This document shows, piece after piece, positions 43,751-52,669 of a stretch of DNA of 64,000 nt. Made by a program: the position numbers and the translations under genes. Within the stretch, counting starts at the first letter, position 1; every line of letters begins with the position of its first letter. The stretch comes from Pseudanabaena mucicola str. Chao 1806 (GTDB lineage Bacteria; Cyanobacteriota; Cyanobacteriia; Pseudanabaenales; Pseudanabaenaceae): contig NZ_CP097329.1 of the NCBI RefSeq assembly GCF_030323025.1, positions 4,264,001 through 4,328,000 of the forward strand, in the 5' to 3' direction. Under the pieces are notes generated by a model. The model worked only from the letters and a program-made list of their open reading frames with translations. It searched no databases and had not been told where the DNA came from.

Positions 43751-45217
43751 TTAAATCTTAGGTTGACGTTTGTGCCATTCCGTTGACTGCTCGTAGCCAT
43801 AGGCAACTTGCAGCAGCACATCCTCGCGCAAGACATTAGAAACCAGTTGCAGACCGATGGGTAAACCTTTGGAGTCGAAACCGCAAGGAATACTAATCCC
43901 AGGAAGTCCCGCAAGGTTAACAGGAATCGTCATCAAATCTGATAGATACATCCCAAGGGGATCTTCGGTTTTACTGCCAGATTGGAAAGCGGTAGTCGGA
44001 GCCGTGGGGCAAACAAGGACATCAACCTGCTCAAAGGCTTTTTGGAAGTCTTGTACAATTAAAGTCCTGACCTTCTGAGCCTTCAGATAATAGGCATCGT
44101 AATAACCTGCGGACAACACATAAGTCCCAATCATGATCCTTCGCTTGACTTCTGCACCAAAACCTTGCTCGCGAGTATTCTCATACATACTTAGCAAATT
44201 ATCGGCATTTTGATCTCGCAAACCGTACTTCACGCCATCATAACGAGCGAGGTTTGCCGATGCCTCAGAGGGGGCAATGATGTAATAGGTCGGCAAACCA
44301 TAGCGGAAGCGCGGACAGGAAATTTCATAAACCGCTGCACCCATACTCTCGAAATGGGCGATCGCTTTTCTGACCGCCGCTTCCACTTCACTATCTAATC
44401 CTTCACCGAAGGTTTCCGTAATTACACCAACTCTTTTGCCTTTGAGGGATTGGGTTAAATCAGGTGTTAATAAAGCTGCATAGTCAGGAATTTCCGTCTT
44501 AATGCTAGTTGAATCCTTGGGGTCATAACCTGCGATCGCGCCCAAGAAAATCGCCGCATCTTCAACGGTGTTAGCAAAAGGTCCTATTTGATCAAGGGAC
44601 GAGGCAAAGGCAACTAGCCCAAATCGTGAGACTAGTCCATAGGTGGGCTTGAGTCCTACCACACCACAATAGGACGCAGGTTGACGAATCGAGCCCCCCG
44701 TATCGGAACCTGTAGCAATTACACATTCACTGCTAGCAACTGCTGCAGCCGAGCCACCTGATGATCCCCCAGGAACATAGGCTGTATTCCAAGGATTAGC
44801 GGTCTGAGCGATCGCTGAGCTTTCAGTTGAGCTACCCATTGCAAACTCATCGAGATTAGTTTTGCCAACCATCACGGCTCCTGCATCGCGCAATTTAGTC
44901 GTAATTGTTGCCTCATAAGGTGGCACGAAATTTCTAAGCATATTTGAGCCACAGGTAGTGGGCATTCCCTTAACGCACATATTGTCTTTCATTCCAAGAG
45001 GAATACCTGCTAGGGGTGGCAATTCTTCACCTGCGGCGATCGCGGCATCAATCACTTTGGCTTGAGCGATCGCCACTTCAGGAGTAACCGTGACAAAACT
45101 ATGTAATTTCGGTTCTAGCCGATCAATGCGATCTAAATACTCTTGAGCAACTTCAGTTGCTGATCGCTCTTTATTGATTAAGGTTTGCCGAATTTGGGCG
45201 ATCGATGACATAAACAA
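43751..45217 (-). CDS. gatA: Aspartyl/glutamyl-tRNA(Asn/Gln) amidotransferase subunit A
   Basis: 488 residues; glutaminase subunit of GatCAB, which amidates Glu-tRNA(Gln). Amidase signature with the Ser-cis-Ser-Lys triad: Lys in [26 protein letters not shown], and nucleophile Ser in [15 protein letters not shown]. Length and N-terminus match the family. ATG at 45217 or, two codons later, 45211. No gatB or gatC nearby, as usual in cyanobacteria. Confidence 0.97.
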   Translation of the reverse strand: MFMSSIAQIRQTLINKERSATEVAQEYLDRIDRLEPKLHSFVTVTPEVAIAQAKVIDAAIAAGEELPPLAGIPLGMKDNMCVKGMPTTCGSNMLRNFVPPYEATITTKLRDAGAVMVGKTNLDEFAMGSSTESSAIAQTANPWNTAYVPGGSSGGSAAAVASSECVIATGSDTGGSIRQPASYCGVVGLKPTYGLVSRFGLVAFASSLDQIGPFANTVEDAAIFLGAIAGYDPKDSTSIKTEIPDYAALLTPDLTQSLKGKRVGVITETFGEGLDSEVEAAVRKAIAHFESMGAAVYEISCPRFRYGLPTYYIIAPSEASANLARYDGVKYGLRDQNADNLLSMYENTREQGFGAEVKRRIMIGTYVLSAGYYDAYYLKAQKVRTLIVQDFQKAFEQVDVLVCPTAPTTAFQSGSKTEDPLGMYLSDLMTIPVNLAGLPGISIPCGFDSKGLPIGLQLVSNVLREDVLLQVAYGYEQSTEWHKRQPKI

Positions 45218-45368
45218 TCTGATGGGTTATTGGGCAGAATCCCAATTATAAAACCAAAGCAGTTAAAGCTGACGATAGGATAATTTAACAATCTTCTGGA
45301 CAAGTGCCAAGAAAGCAAATACAATATACCCGCAAATTAAGGTATGTTCGCACCACTTGGAGGTCATT

Positions 45369-45746
45369 ATTCCTGAACCGCTAACCCTGACTGTGAGTTT
45401 ACGAGGCAGCCGCGAAGTCAAGGACACCTATCAAATGATCCGCCTCACAGGTCTTCTCGATGCTTTTTCTGAGCCAGCCTTTAAGAAGGTAATTGGTAAG
45501 TGCGTTGAGGATGGTCCTTTTAATGTGATTTTAGATCTGTCAACCATTGATTTTGTTGATAGCTCCGGGCTTGGGGTTTTGGTGCAAATGGCTAAAAAAA
45601 CTCATGGTCTGAGTGGAACTCTTCAGATTATTACCAATCCTAGAGTGACCCAAACTGTTAAGCTAGTTCGCCTAGACCAATTCCTCTCACTCCAGACATC
45701 AATTGATGAAGCTCTGGCAAAAATTGATCAAACCAAGCAAGGATAG
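45369..45746 (+). CDS. STAS-domain anti-sigma factor antagonist
   Basis: 125 residues. STAS fold with the phosphorylatable Ser in DFVDSSGLGVLVQ; QIITNPRVTQTVKLVRLDQF is the usual cyanobacterial C-terminal helix. Regulates a partner-switching anti-sigma factor or kinase; none is adjacent. Start: the good ribosome site GGAGG at 45359-45363 sits 5 nt before ATT 45369, in the position where family homology begins (PEPLTLTVSLRG). The TTG at 45357 overlaps that site and has none of its own; no in-frame ATG exists. An ATT start is therefore proposed. Confidence 0.85.
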   Translation: MPEPLTLTVSLRGSREVKDTYQMIRLTGLLDAFSEPAFKKVIGKCVEDGPFNVILDLSTIDFVDSSGLGVLVQMAKKTHGLSGTLQIITNPRVTQTVKLVRLDQFLSLQTSIDEALAKIDQTKQG

Positions 45747-45922
45747 ACACACTATTTGCATAACAAAAGCACACTCGACATACTCGACATGTTTTTTAAA
45801 CTTAGGTCGATTCGGAAATGAACAAAACTCATAACTAAAATTATCGGGAGATTAATTGGGGCAAATCTTCTCTGTTTGATATTTATATTGAATCTACGGA
45901 ATTTAAAAAATATTAATGACCT

Positions 45923-46075
45923 GATATAGCTTTTTTCAAGCAAGCTAGGTGTGGAGATTTCTCTCGATGAAGATTGTAGAAATGTACCTCATGGTTTTGG
46001 AAGATGGTTTGCCATCTTCCAAAACCATGAATCAAAATTCTTGCTCGGCAAAAATTTTGATTTTGAGGTTATAAA
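45923..46075. repeat. Palindromic repeat, family K, copy 1
   Basis: Opens with GATATAGCTTTTTTCAAGCA, as at 52344. Contains a perfect 17-bp stem ATGGTTTTGGAAGATGG/CCATCTTCCAAAACCAT (45991-46028) and a second stem (TCAAAATT/AATTTTGA, 46032-46057). No reading frame of interest. The stretch 45747-45922 shows nothing. Confidence 0.55.
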
Positions 46076-46194
46076 ATTTGCAAAATTAAACTGAACTGCC
46101 ATCTAATCCAGAAAACCTCTATCAAAACTATTGTTTTGAGTTTGTACCGATTTAAGCAGAATCAACTTATGATATTAAGTAAGGCAAAGTTTAT

Positions 46195-46233
46195 AGACAT
46201 TGATGGGCAAGCATTGCTTGCCCATCAATGTCT
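46195..46233. repeat. Perfect 18-bp hairpin upstream of mini-RNase III
   Basis: AGACATTGATGGGCAAGC, loop ATT, then the exact reverse complement; no T-run follows. 113 bp before the mrnC start. TTTGTCTAAACATGATT-type direct repeats (ATTTTGTCTAAACAT twice) follow at about 46277-46306. Confidence 0.7.
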
Positions 46234-46345
46234 AAAATAAATGTAAATGTTCGATATCTACCTCTGTATCTAAACATTTTGTCTAAACATGATTTTGTCT
46301 AAACATAACTTTAAGTAAATTATTGTGTAATGGCATTACTCCATA

Positions 46346-46738
46346 ATGTCTCTTATCCGAACTGTTGACAATGTTGCTGAGATCCCAATCTCTGCTCTAG
46401 CCTATATTGGAGATGCTATATATGAAACGCAGATGCGATTGCATTACTTGCTGCCACCACGTACTGCTAAGCAATATCATCAACTTGTAGTCAGTCAAGT
46501 TAGAGCAGAGCAACAAGCGCAACTTCTTGAAAAAATAGATCTCACAGAATTTGAGTCTGATCTGGTAAGACGTGGTCGCAACGCTGCGGGGTCAGCTCCT
46601 CGTAAAGTCAATCCTCATATTTATCAAAAAGCCACAGGATTTGAGGCACTGATTGGTTATCTTTACTTAACTGATCGTGATCGCCTCGACCAAATTTTTA
46701 CTCAGCTAATTAGCCATATCGATCCCCCATCACCATGA
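46346..46738 (+). CDS. mrnC: Mini-ribonuclease III
   Basis: 130 residues, an RNase III catalytic domain without the dsRNA-binding domain. Motifs: ALAYIGDAIYETQMR (with the acidic metal ligand), RRGRNAAGSAPRK and GFEALIGYLYL (second acidic pair). In Bacillus it matures 23S rRNA ends. Its TGA overlaps the ATG of rlmB (ATGA), so both 23S rRNA enzymes are made together. Confidence 0.93.
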   Translation: MSLIRTVDNVAEIPISALAYIGDAIYETQMRLHYLLPPRTAKQYHQLVVSQVRAEQQAQLLEKIDLTEFESDLVRRGRNAAGSAPRKVNPHIYQKATGFEALIGYLYLTDRDRLDQIFTQLISHIDPPSP

Positions 46739-48156
46739 CATCGCAACCCAAACTGAAGTCGAATAAGAAAAAGTCTAATAGAGATCAAGATCGAAATTTT
46801 GAGAACCGTCCCGAAAAATCCTTTGATAAATATTCGGAGAAGCGTTCCAGTCAATATTCTGATAAACGCTCAGATAATCGTCCCGACCGATCTTCTGACA
46901 AGTCCTTTGATAAGCCTTATAAATCCTTAGAGAGAAGCTTCGATAAGCGATCAGATCGCGCAGATAAACGTTCTGATTCCAAGTATTCGGGCAAGTCCAA
47001 CAAGTATACTGACAAATATACAGATCGTCACTCTGAGAAAAGTTTTGAGAGACGTGCAGATGTACCTGAACCAAGGTTTGATCGGCAGTTTGAAAAGCCC
47101 ATTACCAAAAAGATCGGGGAAAAGTTTGCTAATAAAAAATTCGTTGACAAGAAATCTGGCGATAAATTTGTTGATAGGAAATTTGGAGATCGCCATATTG
47201 GTCGCGATAGCACTGAGCGCTTTGACCGAGGTGATCGCAATTTTGATCGTAATCGGAAGTTTGATTTGGATCAAAATTTTGGTGATCGACCATCGGTTCC
47301 TAACTTCGAAAGGCGATCGCTACCACCAGTTGGGCGCAACTTTGATCGTGATGACGAACTAGCGATTGTGCCACCCAAGCAAACTGAGGCAAATCCTGAT
47401 ATCGTCTATGGTCGCCATGCCGTTGAAGCAGTATTAAATAGCGATCGCAGCATTAACCGTATTTGGGTCACACCAAGACTGCGTTACTCTGCTGACTTCT
47501 TGCCACTCATTGATGAAGCCAAATCAGGTGGAGCTGTAGTTGATGAAGTTGATAATACACGTCTTGATCGCATCACTGAAAATGGTAGGCATCAAGGGAT
47601 CGCAGTTCAAGTTTCAGCCTATGAATATGCTGATCTTGATGAATTGATTGTGCAGGCAAAAGAGAAATCAGCTAATCCTGTGATTGTTATTGCTGATGGC
47701 ATCACCGATCCCCACAATTTAGGATCAATTATTCGCAGTGCGGCGGCTCTTGGAGCACAAGCTCTGGTTATTCCTCAGCGTCGTGCGGTGGGGATCACAG
47801 CTACTGTCGCCAAAGTTGCGGCTGGCACATTAGAGGTTCTCCCCGTTGCGCGTGTAGTTAATCTCAATCGTGCCCTTGAGAAAATCAAAGAAGCTGGTTT
47901 CTGGGTTTATGGAACTGTTGCAAATTCGGGTGATGCAATTCACAAAGCCCAGTTTACAAATGCGATCGCCTTGGTAGTTGGTGCAGAAGGTGAGGGATTA
48001 AGTCTTTCCATTCAGAAAAATTGCGACTTTATTGTATCTATTCCTTTAGATGGAAAAGTGGAAAGCTTAAATGCTTCCGTAGCAGCAGGAATGGCGCTGT
48101 ACGAGATTTTCAGACAACGATGGGTAAATACGTTAAACCTGAACAATTTGTCTTGA
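46735..48156 (+). CDS. rlmB: 23S rRNA 2'-O-methyltransferase (RlmB/TrmH family) with long disordered N-terminus
   Basis: 473 residues; SPOUT methyltransferase that methylates a ribose in 23S rRNA. Residues about 1-215 are low complexity, built of short Asp/Lys/Arg/Ser units (DKRSD, SFDKR, DKYTD, KFGDR). The enzyme part starts near 222 (IVYGRHAVEAVLNSDRSINR): substrate-binding domain, then SPOUT knot with ADGITDPHNLGSIIRSA, GAEGEGLS and SIPLDGKVESLNASVAAG. The N-terminal extension probably binds RNA. Co-translated with mrnC. Confidence 0.95.
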   Translation: MTSQPKLKSNKKKSNRDQDRNFENRPEKSFDKYSEKRSSQYSDKRSDNRPDRSSDKSFDKPYKSLERSFDKRSDRADKRSDSKYSGKSNKYTDKYTDRHSEKSFERRADVPEPRFDRQFEKPITKKIGEKFANKKFVDKKSGDKFVDRKFGDRHIGRDSTERFDRGDRNFDRNRKFDLDQNFGDRPSVPNFERRSLPPVGRNFDRDDELAIVPPKQTEANPDIVYGRHAVEAVLNSDRSINRIWVTPRLRYSADFLPLIDEAKSGGAVVDEVDNTRLDRITENGRHQGIAVQVSAYEYADLDELIVQAKEKSANPVIVIADGITDPHNLGSIIRSAAALGAQALVIPQRRAVGITATVAKVAAGTLEVLPVARVVNLNRALEKIKEAGFWVYGTVANSGDAIHKAQFTNAIALVVGAEGEGLSLSIQKNCDFIVSIPLDGKVESLNASVAAGMALYEIFRQRWVNTLNLNNLS

Positions 48157-48265
48157 AGTCATGTTTTAAGTTATATAAAGATATAGGATGAAAGCTTTAA
48201 GTTTACTAAGGCTCTCTATTCACCTAAACCATTCACTTTAACTATGTAAACTCATAGGTGGTAAC

Positions 48266-48550
48266 TTGTTTAAGAACATTTTTACATCAATTCTGGAAAC
48301 GTTTGGTTTGGCATTGTGGGTCGAAATTGTCACCGATTCACCACATTGTACATATTATTTTGGTCCTTTCATTAATGAGTCTGAAGCTGAAGCTGCAAAA
48401 AGTGGTTACATCGAGGATTTAGTGGCAGAAGGAGCTAAGGGTTTGGCGGTAACCGTCAAGCGTTGCAAGCCTGAAAATCTCACAGTTTATGATGATTCAC
48501 TGGATTTTAAGTTTGACCGCTTTCCTGCATTTAGCGGTCAAACTCTGTAA
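48266..48550 (+). CDS. DUF1816 domain-containing protein
   Basis: 94 residues. LALWVEIVTDSPHCTYYFGP and DLVAEGAKGLAVTVKRCKPE are the DUF1816 core, a small cyanobacterial family sometimes discussed near phycobilisome linkers; function not established. Start is TTG 48266 with AGGTGG 5 nt upstream; no in-frame ATG. A hairpin terminator follows. Confidence 0.88.
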   Translation: MFKNIFTSILETFGLALWVEIVTDSPHCTYYFGPFINESEAEAAKSGYIEDLVAEGAKGLAVTVKRCKPENLTVYDDSLDFKFDRFPAFSGQTL

Positions 48551-48598
48551 TCACTGAATTGATCAGTATCTCTATAACATTGATCATCAATAGACTAC

Positions 48599-48622
48599 AG
48601 GGGCTGATGCCCCTAGTTTTTT
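48599..48622 (+). terminator. Intrinsic terminator after DUF1816 gene
   Basis: AGGGGC-TGAT-GCCCCT stem-loop then AGTTTTTT. Confidence 0.8.
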
Positions 48623-48798
48623 CTCATATAAGTGCATAAAGAAGTTCTGTAAAAGATCTAGAACTGTGCATGTTAGTGATCGCTGGAAGTCAGTTTAATT
48701 ATTTAACTTTTGAGAATTATAATTCTGCCCCAAATGAAAGGCTAACTATTAACGTTAGTTTCACAATTCCTAAGTTTTTTTATTATTTAGTGAGCGTT

Positions 48799-49452
48799 AT
48801 GTTATTTGGATTTGGTAAAAAACTAACACTTCCAACTGCGACGGATGCTCTTCCTGGTAGACCGACGGCAATTCCTACAGCATCACATCATTTTCTCAAT
48901 GGTAATCCGCTTAAACCCCCTTTCCCTCAAGGGATGGAAACTGCTGTATTTGGATTAGGGTGTTTTTGGGGAGCTGAGCGTCGGTTCTGGCAACAGATGG
49001 GGATTTATGTAACGGCTGTTGGCTATGCTGCGGGCTTAACACCTAACCCTACCTACGAAGAGGTCTGCTCTGGCATGACTGGACACAATGAGGTTGTGCT
49101 AGTTGTGTATGATCCTAAGTTAATCAGCTACTCCAATTTGCTAAAAGTATTTTGGGAATCGCATAATCCCACGCAGGGAATGCGACAGGGCAATGATCAA
49201 GGTACTCAATACCGCTCAGGCATTTATGTCTATAACGATATCCAACGCAAGTTAGCGGAGGATTCACGAGAAGTGTATCAGGATGCACTGAAGGCTGCAG
49301 GAATAAAGCAAGGTATTACCACTGAAATTCGTGATGCAGGCGAGTTTTATTATGCTGAGGGTTACCATCAGCAATATCTGGCGAAAAATCCCAATGGCTA
49401 TTGTGGTCTAGGTGGTACAAATGTCTGCTATCCTGCTGCCACAGTTGCTTAA
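48799..49452 (+). CDS. msrA: Peptide-methionine (S)-S-oxide reductase
   Basis: 217 residues; reduces S-methionine sulfoxide in proteins. Catalytic Cys in [14 protein letters not shown]; family blocks [51 protein letters not shown] and the resolving-Cys tail [17 protein letters not shown] 48799 is chosen (GTGAG upstream, family-typical start MLFGFGKK); the frame opens at 48670 but that part is AT-rich without homology. Confidence 0.95.
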   Translation: MLFGFGKKLTLPTATDALPGRPTAIPTASHHFLNGNPLKPPFPQGMETAVFGLGCFWGAERRFWQQMGIYVTAVGYAAGLTPNPTYEEVCSGMTGHNEVVLVVYDPKLISYSNLLKVFWESHNPTQGMRQGNDQGTQYRSGIYVYNDIQRKLAEDSREVYQDALKAAGIKQGITTEIRDAGEFYYAEGYHQQYLAKNPNGYCGLGGTNVCYPAATVA

Positions 49453-49490
49453 ATTACACAAAAGAGTTTACAACACAAAATTTTTTTAGT

Positions 49491-49516
49491 AAAAGCCTCA
49501 CATCGCGAGGCTTTTA
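49491..49516. terminator. Bidirectional terminator
   Basis: AAAAGCCTC-ACATCGC-GAGGCTTTTA between the convergent msrA and LpxB-like genes. Confidence 0.78.
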
Positions 49517-49526
49517 TATTATGTTC

Positions 49527-50783
49527 TTATATTGCGTTTATTACCATTGCGGCGAGTTTACTAGCTGCACCTGCTTCTCCGCATACCTGTTTTAAGCGAT
49601 CGCGCATTTTCTCTAGTTCTTCAGGATGGTCAAGATAAACTAAAATTTGCTCAGCAACTTTGGTGGGGGTAAGTTCTCCCAAAAGCTCTGGCACGATCGC
49701 TTCACCTGCCCAGATATTTGGCCAAGATAGCAGTTGACCTTGTTGCTGAATTTGGGAAATCAGGATGGAATTGATGAGCTTGGATAGTACCTTACCGATT
49801 AGTGGGGCAGATGCAAGTAGTCCCAATATGCCATCCCAGCCAACCTTCATATCAGTATAGTTTGTCGGTAAAAGGACGATCATTGGCTGCTGAAGAGAGG
49901 CAAGCTCAGCAGTATTTGCGCCAACGGTAGTAACACATAGTTGGCTACTCTTGATGAGGTCATGGGCAGGAAATTCACGATGAATATTAATCGTTGTCCC
50001 TTTAGCAGTTAATAAGTTGCCATCAGCCAATTTTGCTGTCGAACCCTCACTATCTGAGGTCGGGAAACTAAACTGGGCATAGGTTGCCAAAATTTCAGGT
50101 GTTGTCGTAGGTGCAAGGACAATCACTAGTTCAATATCTGGATATTTTTGATGCAGGATATCAGCGATCGCCACAACGAGAGGTACGCCAATCTTAAGTT
50201 TATGACCCTTTGACCCAGGCATAAAACAAATGCGTTTCTGTGTTCGTGATTCTGATTGCGGTCGGGATTCTAAGCGATCCACCATTAAGTCTCCAATAAC
50301 CTGCGCTTTATGTCGGAATGGGTGAGGAATTTTAGTAGCGATCGCCTCATTGCGTACCGCTAACAAATCTACCCAGCGATACCATCTTGCCTCCCACTCA
50401 GCATAAATCAAAGTTTTGTAGCCCAGTCGTTTGGCGATCACCAAGGCAAAAAACTGATCCCCCCCCAAAAATACAACAAGCCCCTGTTTTGACCATTGCC
50501 AATCATGATTTTTTCCCCATAGGAGAAAATCAAAAAACTGCTCCTGTGGTAAGACGCGATCAACATGGGGAAAGCTTTGGGCGAGTTGCGCTTCCTGTCC
50601 ACTAGCATTCTGACAAGGTGATAAAGCAATCGAAATTCGAGTTTTCGACGCATCACTAGGAGATCGCCATGAATTTTCTAAGGCTTTCAGAAAAGGATAT
50701 ACCCATGTAGTCAGCTCCCCTGGTCCATTGGACAGGATCAGGATATCCTTGGCAATATCTGTGACAAGAGGAGTGGATAGCAT
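49527..50783 (-). CDS. LpxB-like lipid-A-disaccharide synthase-related protein
   Basis: 418 residues, GT-B glycosyltransferase-like. ILILSNGPGELTTWVYPFLK at the start, FLGGDQFFALVIAKRLGY, LIYAEWEARWYRWVDLLAVR and FMPGSKGHKLKIGVPLVVAI resemble LpxB, and the late block TVGANTAELASLQQPMIVLLP is the donor-binding turn. It is the conserved cyanobacterial 'lipid-A-disaccharide synthase-related' protein, not proven to act on lipid A, since many cyanobacteria lack standard lipid A. A TnpB element starts 29 bp upstream of its ATG. Confidence 0.82.
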   Translation of the reverse strand: MLSTPLVTDIAKDILILSNGPGELTTWVYPFLKALENSWRSPSDASKTRISIALSPCQNASGQEAQLAQSFPHVDRVLPQEQFFDFLLWGKNHDWQWSKQGLVVFLGGDQFFALVIAKRLGYKTLIYAEWEARWYRWVDLLAVRNEAIATKIPHPFRHKAQVIGDLMVDRLESRPQSESRTQKRICFMPGSKGHKLKIGVPLVVAIADILHQKYPDIELVIVLAPTTTPEILATYAQFSFPTSDSEGSTAKLADGNLLTAKGTTINIHREFPAHDLIKSSQLCVTTVGANTAELASLQQPMIVLLPTNYTDMKVGWDGILGLLASAPLIGKVLSKLINSILISQIQQQGQLLSWPNIWAGEAIVPELLGELTPTKVAEQILVYLDHPEELEKMRDRLKQVCGEAGAASKLAAMVINAI

Positions 50784-50811
50784 GAATAATTACCGATTTT
50801 TATTTCCAATC

Positions 50812-51000
50812 TTGACACTCCCCGCACTGAAGTGACGGGGATTCCTGATTCAGCGAGACAACTTGCCAGATAGACTTACATCTATTTGGCAGAGGTCGAA
50901 CTCTCCACAGGCGTGAATTTGGGTATGCCCTACCCTATTTAGACCAATAGCTAAAATATTCAGAGCCGCATTGTGGTCACGGTCTAATACAGTGCCACAA
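50812..51000 (-). ncRNA. Candidate omega (right-end) RNA of TnpB
   Basis: In characterised TnpB systems the guide RNA overlaps the tnpB 3' end and runs through the right end into flanking DNA. Here that would be the region from the tnpB tail to the hairpin at 50816-50845, with the guide reading ATTGGAAATAAAAATC onward. Upstream boundary is a guess. Confidence 0.4.
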
Positions 51001-52025
51001 TGTCCACAGTGATGTGTACGCTGACTCAATGTTTTGACAACTTGCTTACCGCAGTTTGAGCAATTCTGGCTTGTATATTGGGGCGGTACAGCCACAGTAA
51101 CCTTGCCAAATACCTTGCCAAAATACTCAACCCATTGGCAAAACATTGACCAGCTTGCATCACTGATCGACTTAGCTAATTTGTGGTTTTTAACCATGTT
51201 GCGAATTTGCAAATCTTCATAGGCAATCAGGTCGTTAGACCTCACTACGCACCTTGCAGTCTTTACCGCAAAGTCTTTACGCTGCCTACTTACTTGCAAA
51301 TGCTTTTTAGCTAATCGTTTAATTGCTTTTCTACGATTAGCAGATCCCTTTTTACGCTTAGAAACCCTGCGCTGCAATTTTTTGAGTTGACGCTCTGACT
51401 TTCTAAGATATCTAGGATTCTCAACTACTTCGCCTTTTGAGTCAGTGTAGAAGTGATTAAGTCCAAAATCCAATCCGATTGTGGTTTGAGTCGGCTCTAT
51501 TTCTTCACGCCGATCAACATCAACACAGAATTGAGCATAGTAACCATCAGCCCGTCTTACCAGTCTGATTCGTTTTATCTGCTCTATCTGGTAGAAGTTA
51601 AGGTCACGTGAAACGATTAATTTGAGTCTGCCAATCTTAAAGCCATCAGTCAAAGTTAGATATTTCCGATCTTCACTAAGCTTCCATCCTGAAGTTTTGT
51701 ATTCCACAGAATGACCACGCTTCTTGAATCTGGGAAAACCTTTCTTCCCTGATACTTTCTTCTTGCAATTTTCAAAGAACCGATTAATTGCTGACCATGC
51801 TCTCTCAGCACTGGCTTGTCTGGCTTGAGAATTTAGCTTTTTCGCAAACTCAAACTCTTTGGCAAGCACAGCGCAGTATTTATTCAGGTCGTACTTATCG
51901 CTATCCTTTACATCCATCCATAGCCTTAAAGCCTTATTACGCACAAACAGAGCAGTACGAATCGCCTCATCTATGAGGTTGTACTGCTCTGTCTTGCCTT
52001 TAAGTTTTGCTTCAAGTACTAACAT
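50850..52025 (-). CDS. tnpB: RNA-guided endonuclease TnpB
   Basis: 391 residues from the ATG at 52025, the family-typical start MLVLEAKLKGKTEQY; the frame opens further upstream in the element's left end. RuvC-like catalytic residues are intact: Asp in IGLDFGLNHFY, Glu in DLIAYEDLQI and Asp in VLDRDHNAALNIL. A CxxC...CxxC zinc finger (CSNCGK, CGHCG) lies between them. Helical basic region KLQRRVSKRKKGSANRRKA precedes. All signs point to an active nuclease guided by the omega RNA. Confidence 0.93.
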   Translation of the reverse strand: MLVLEAKLKGKTEQYNLIDEAIRTALFVRNKALRLWMDVKDSDKYDLNKYCAVLAKEFEFAKKLNSQARQASAERAWSAINRFFENCKKKVSGKKGFPRFKKRGHSVEYKTSGWKLSEDRKYLTLTDGFKIGRLKLIVSRDLNFYQIEQIKRIRLVRRADGYYAQFCVDVDRREEIEPTQTTIGLDFGLNHFYTDSKGEVVENPRYLRKSERQLKKLQRRVSKRKKGSANRRKAIKRLAKKHLQVSRQRKDFAVKTARCVVRSNDLIAYEDLQIRNMVKNHKLAKSISDASWSMFCQWVEYFGKVFGKVTVAVPPQYTSQNCSNCGKQVVKTLSQRTHHCGHCGTVLDRDHNAALNILAIGLNRVGHTQIHACGEFDLCQIDVSLSGKLSR

Positions 52026-52125
52026 GGATTTAGTAAGTCTTATGCTGTATATTATAGCATACATTAATACAAAGCCGTCCTTCTAGGACGGGGTTTTAGA
52101 CCCAATTTCCCGATAAACCCAAAAC

Positions 52126-52156
52126 ATAAGTGGCGGCGCTTCGTGCCGCCACTTAT
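52126..52156. repeat. Perfect hairpin
   Basis: ATAAGTGGCGGC, loop GCTTCGT, GCCGCCACTTAT. Directly outside the TnpB left end and before a family D repeat. Confidence 0.65.
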
Positions 52157-52161
52157 TATTT

Positions 52162-52308
52162 AACGTCAGTTCGAGTTAAGCTAGCAAATTTTAAAAGCCT
52201 AAAAGTAAAAGCCTTGCTAAGCAAGGCTTTTACTTTTAGGCTTTGAGAGAGGGTTTGCGTAGCAAACCCTCTCTCAAAGCCCGTTTCAAATTATCCCGAA
52301 CTCGCGTT
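52162..52308. repeat. Family D repeat, copy 2
   Basis: 147 bp, same orientation as copy 1 at 17970 and nearly identical. ATTT occurs on both outer sides, a possible short target duplication. Confidence 0.78.
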
Positions 52309-52343
52309 ATTTAAAAACCTGTATTCGCTTACGCTCAAGGGGA

Positions 52344-52475
52344 TATAGCGTTTTTCAAGCAAGAGAGGTACTGCGATTAATTAAAGTACCTACGAATTCG
52401 CTCAGGCAACAATGGCTGAGCGAATCCGTAGCCATACAAACTCGGTGATACCTTTTTTCTCGTCACGTCCCTTAA
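52344..52475. repeat. Family K repeat, copy 2
   Basis: Begins GATATAGCGTTTTTCAAGCA like 45923. Contains stem CTACGAATTCGCTCAG/CTGAGCGAATCCGTAG (about 52390-52432). The remainder to 52669 is AT-rich without a gene and should contain the btpA promoter. Confidence 0.55.
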
Positions 52476-52669
52476 AGGTGATGCAATTGATTGAGTGATT
52501 TATTTTGTTCCTCTGCAACTGGCGCGATCACTAAAACTCATTTTCTGTATTGTCGCCAGAAATTGAAATGACGGGATCGAATTCACGATAAAATTATGCA
52601 CTCATAATCAAGTTAAATTAAAAGCTAGTAACTGAGCTTTTTATCCAAATTTTTATAAATATCACGCAT

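Larger units (their letters stand above)
50812..52100 (-). mobile_element. TnpB-only IS200/IS605-type element
   Basis: Reverse strand order: left-end hairpin GCCGTCC/GGACGGGG (52074-52093), tnpB, right-end hairpin with CCCCG...CGGGG finishing in GAGTGTCAA (50812-50845). No tnpA, so it depends on a TnpA elsewhere. It sits 29 bp from the LpxB-like gene start and may separate it from its promoter. Confidence 0.82.

Noticed and set aside
48670-48798. Upstream extension of msrA
   Set aside because: AT-rich with no family similarity; ATG 48799 gives the expected length.
50387-50656. Frames antisense to the LpxB-like gene
   Set aside because: Shadow frames of a well-supported gene, without family signals.
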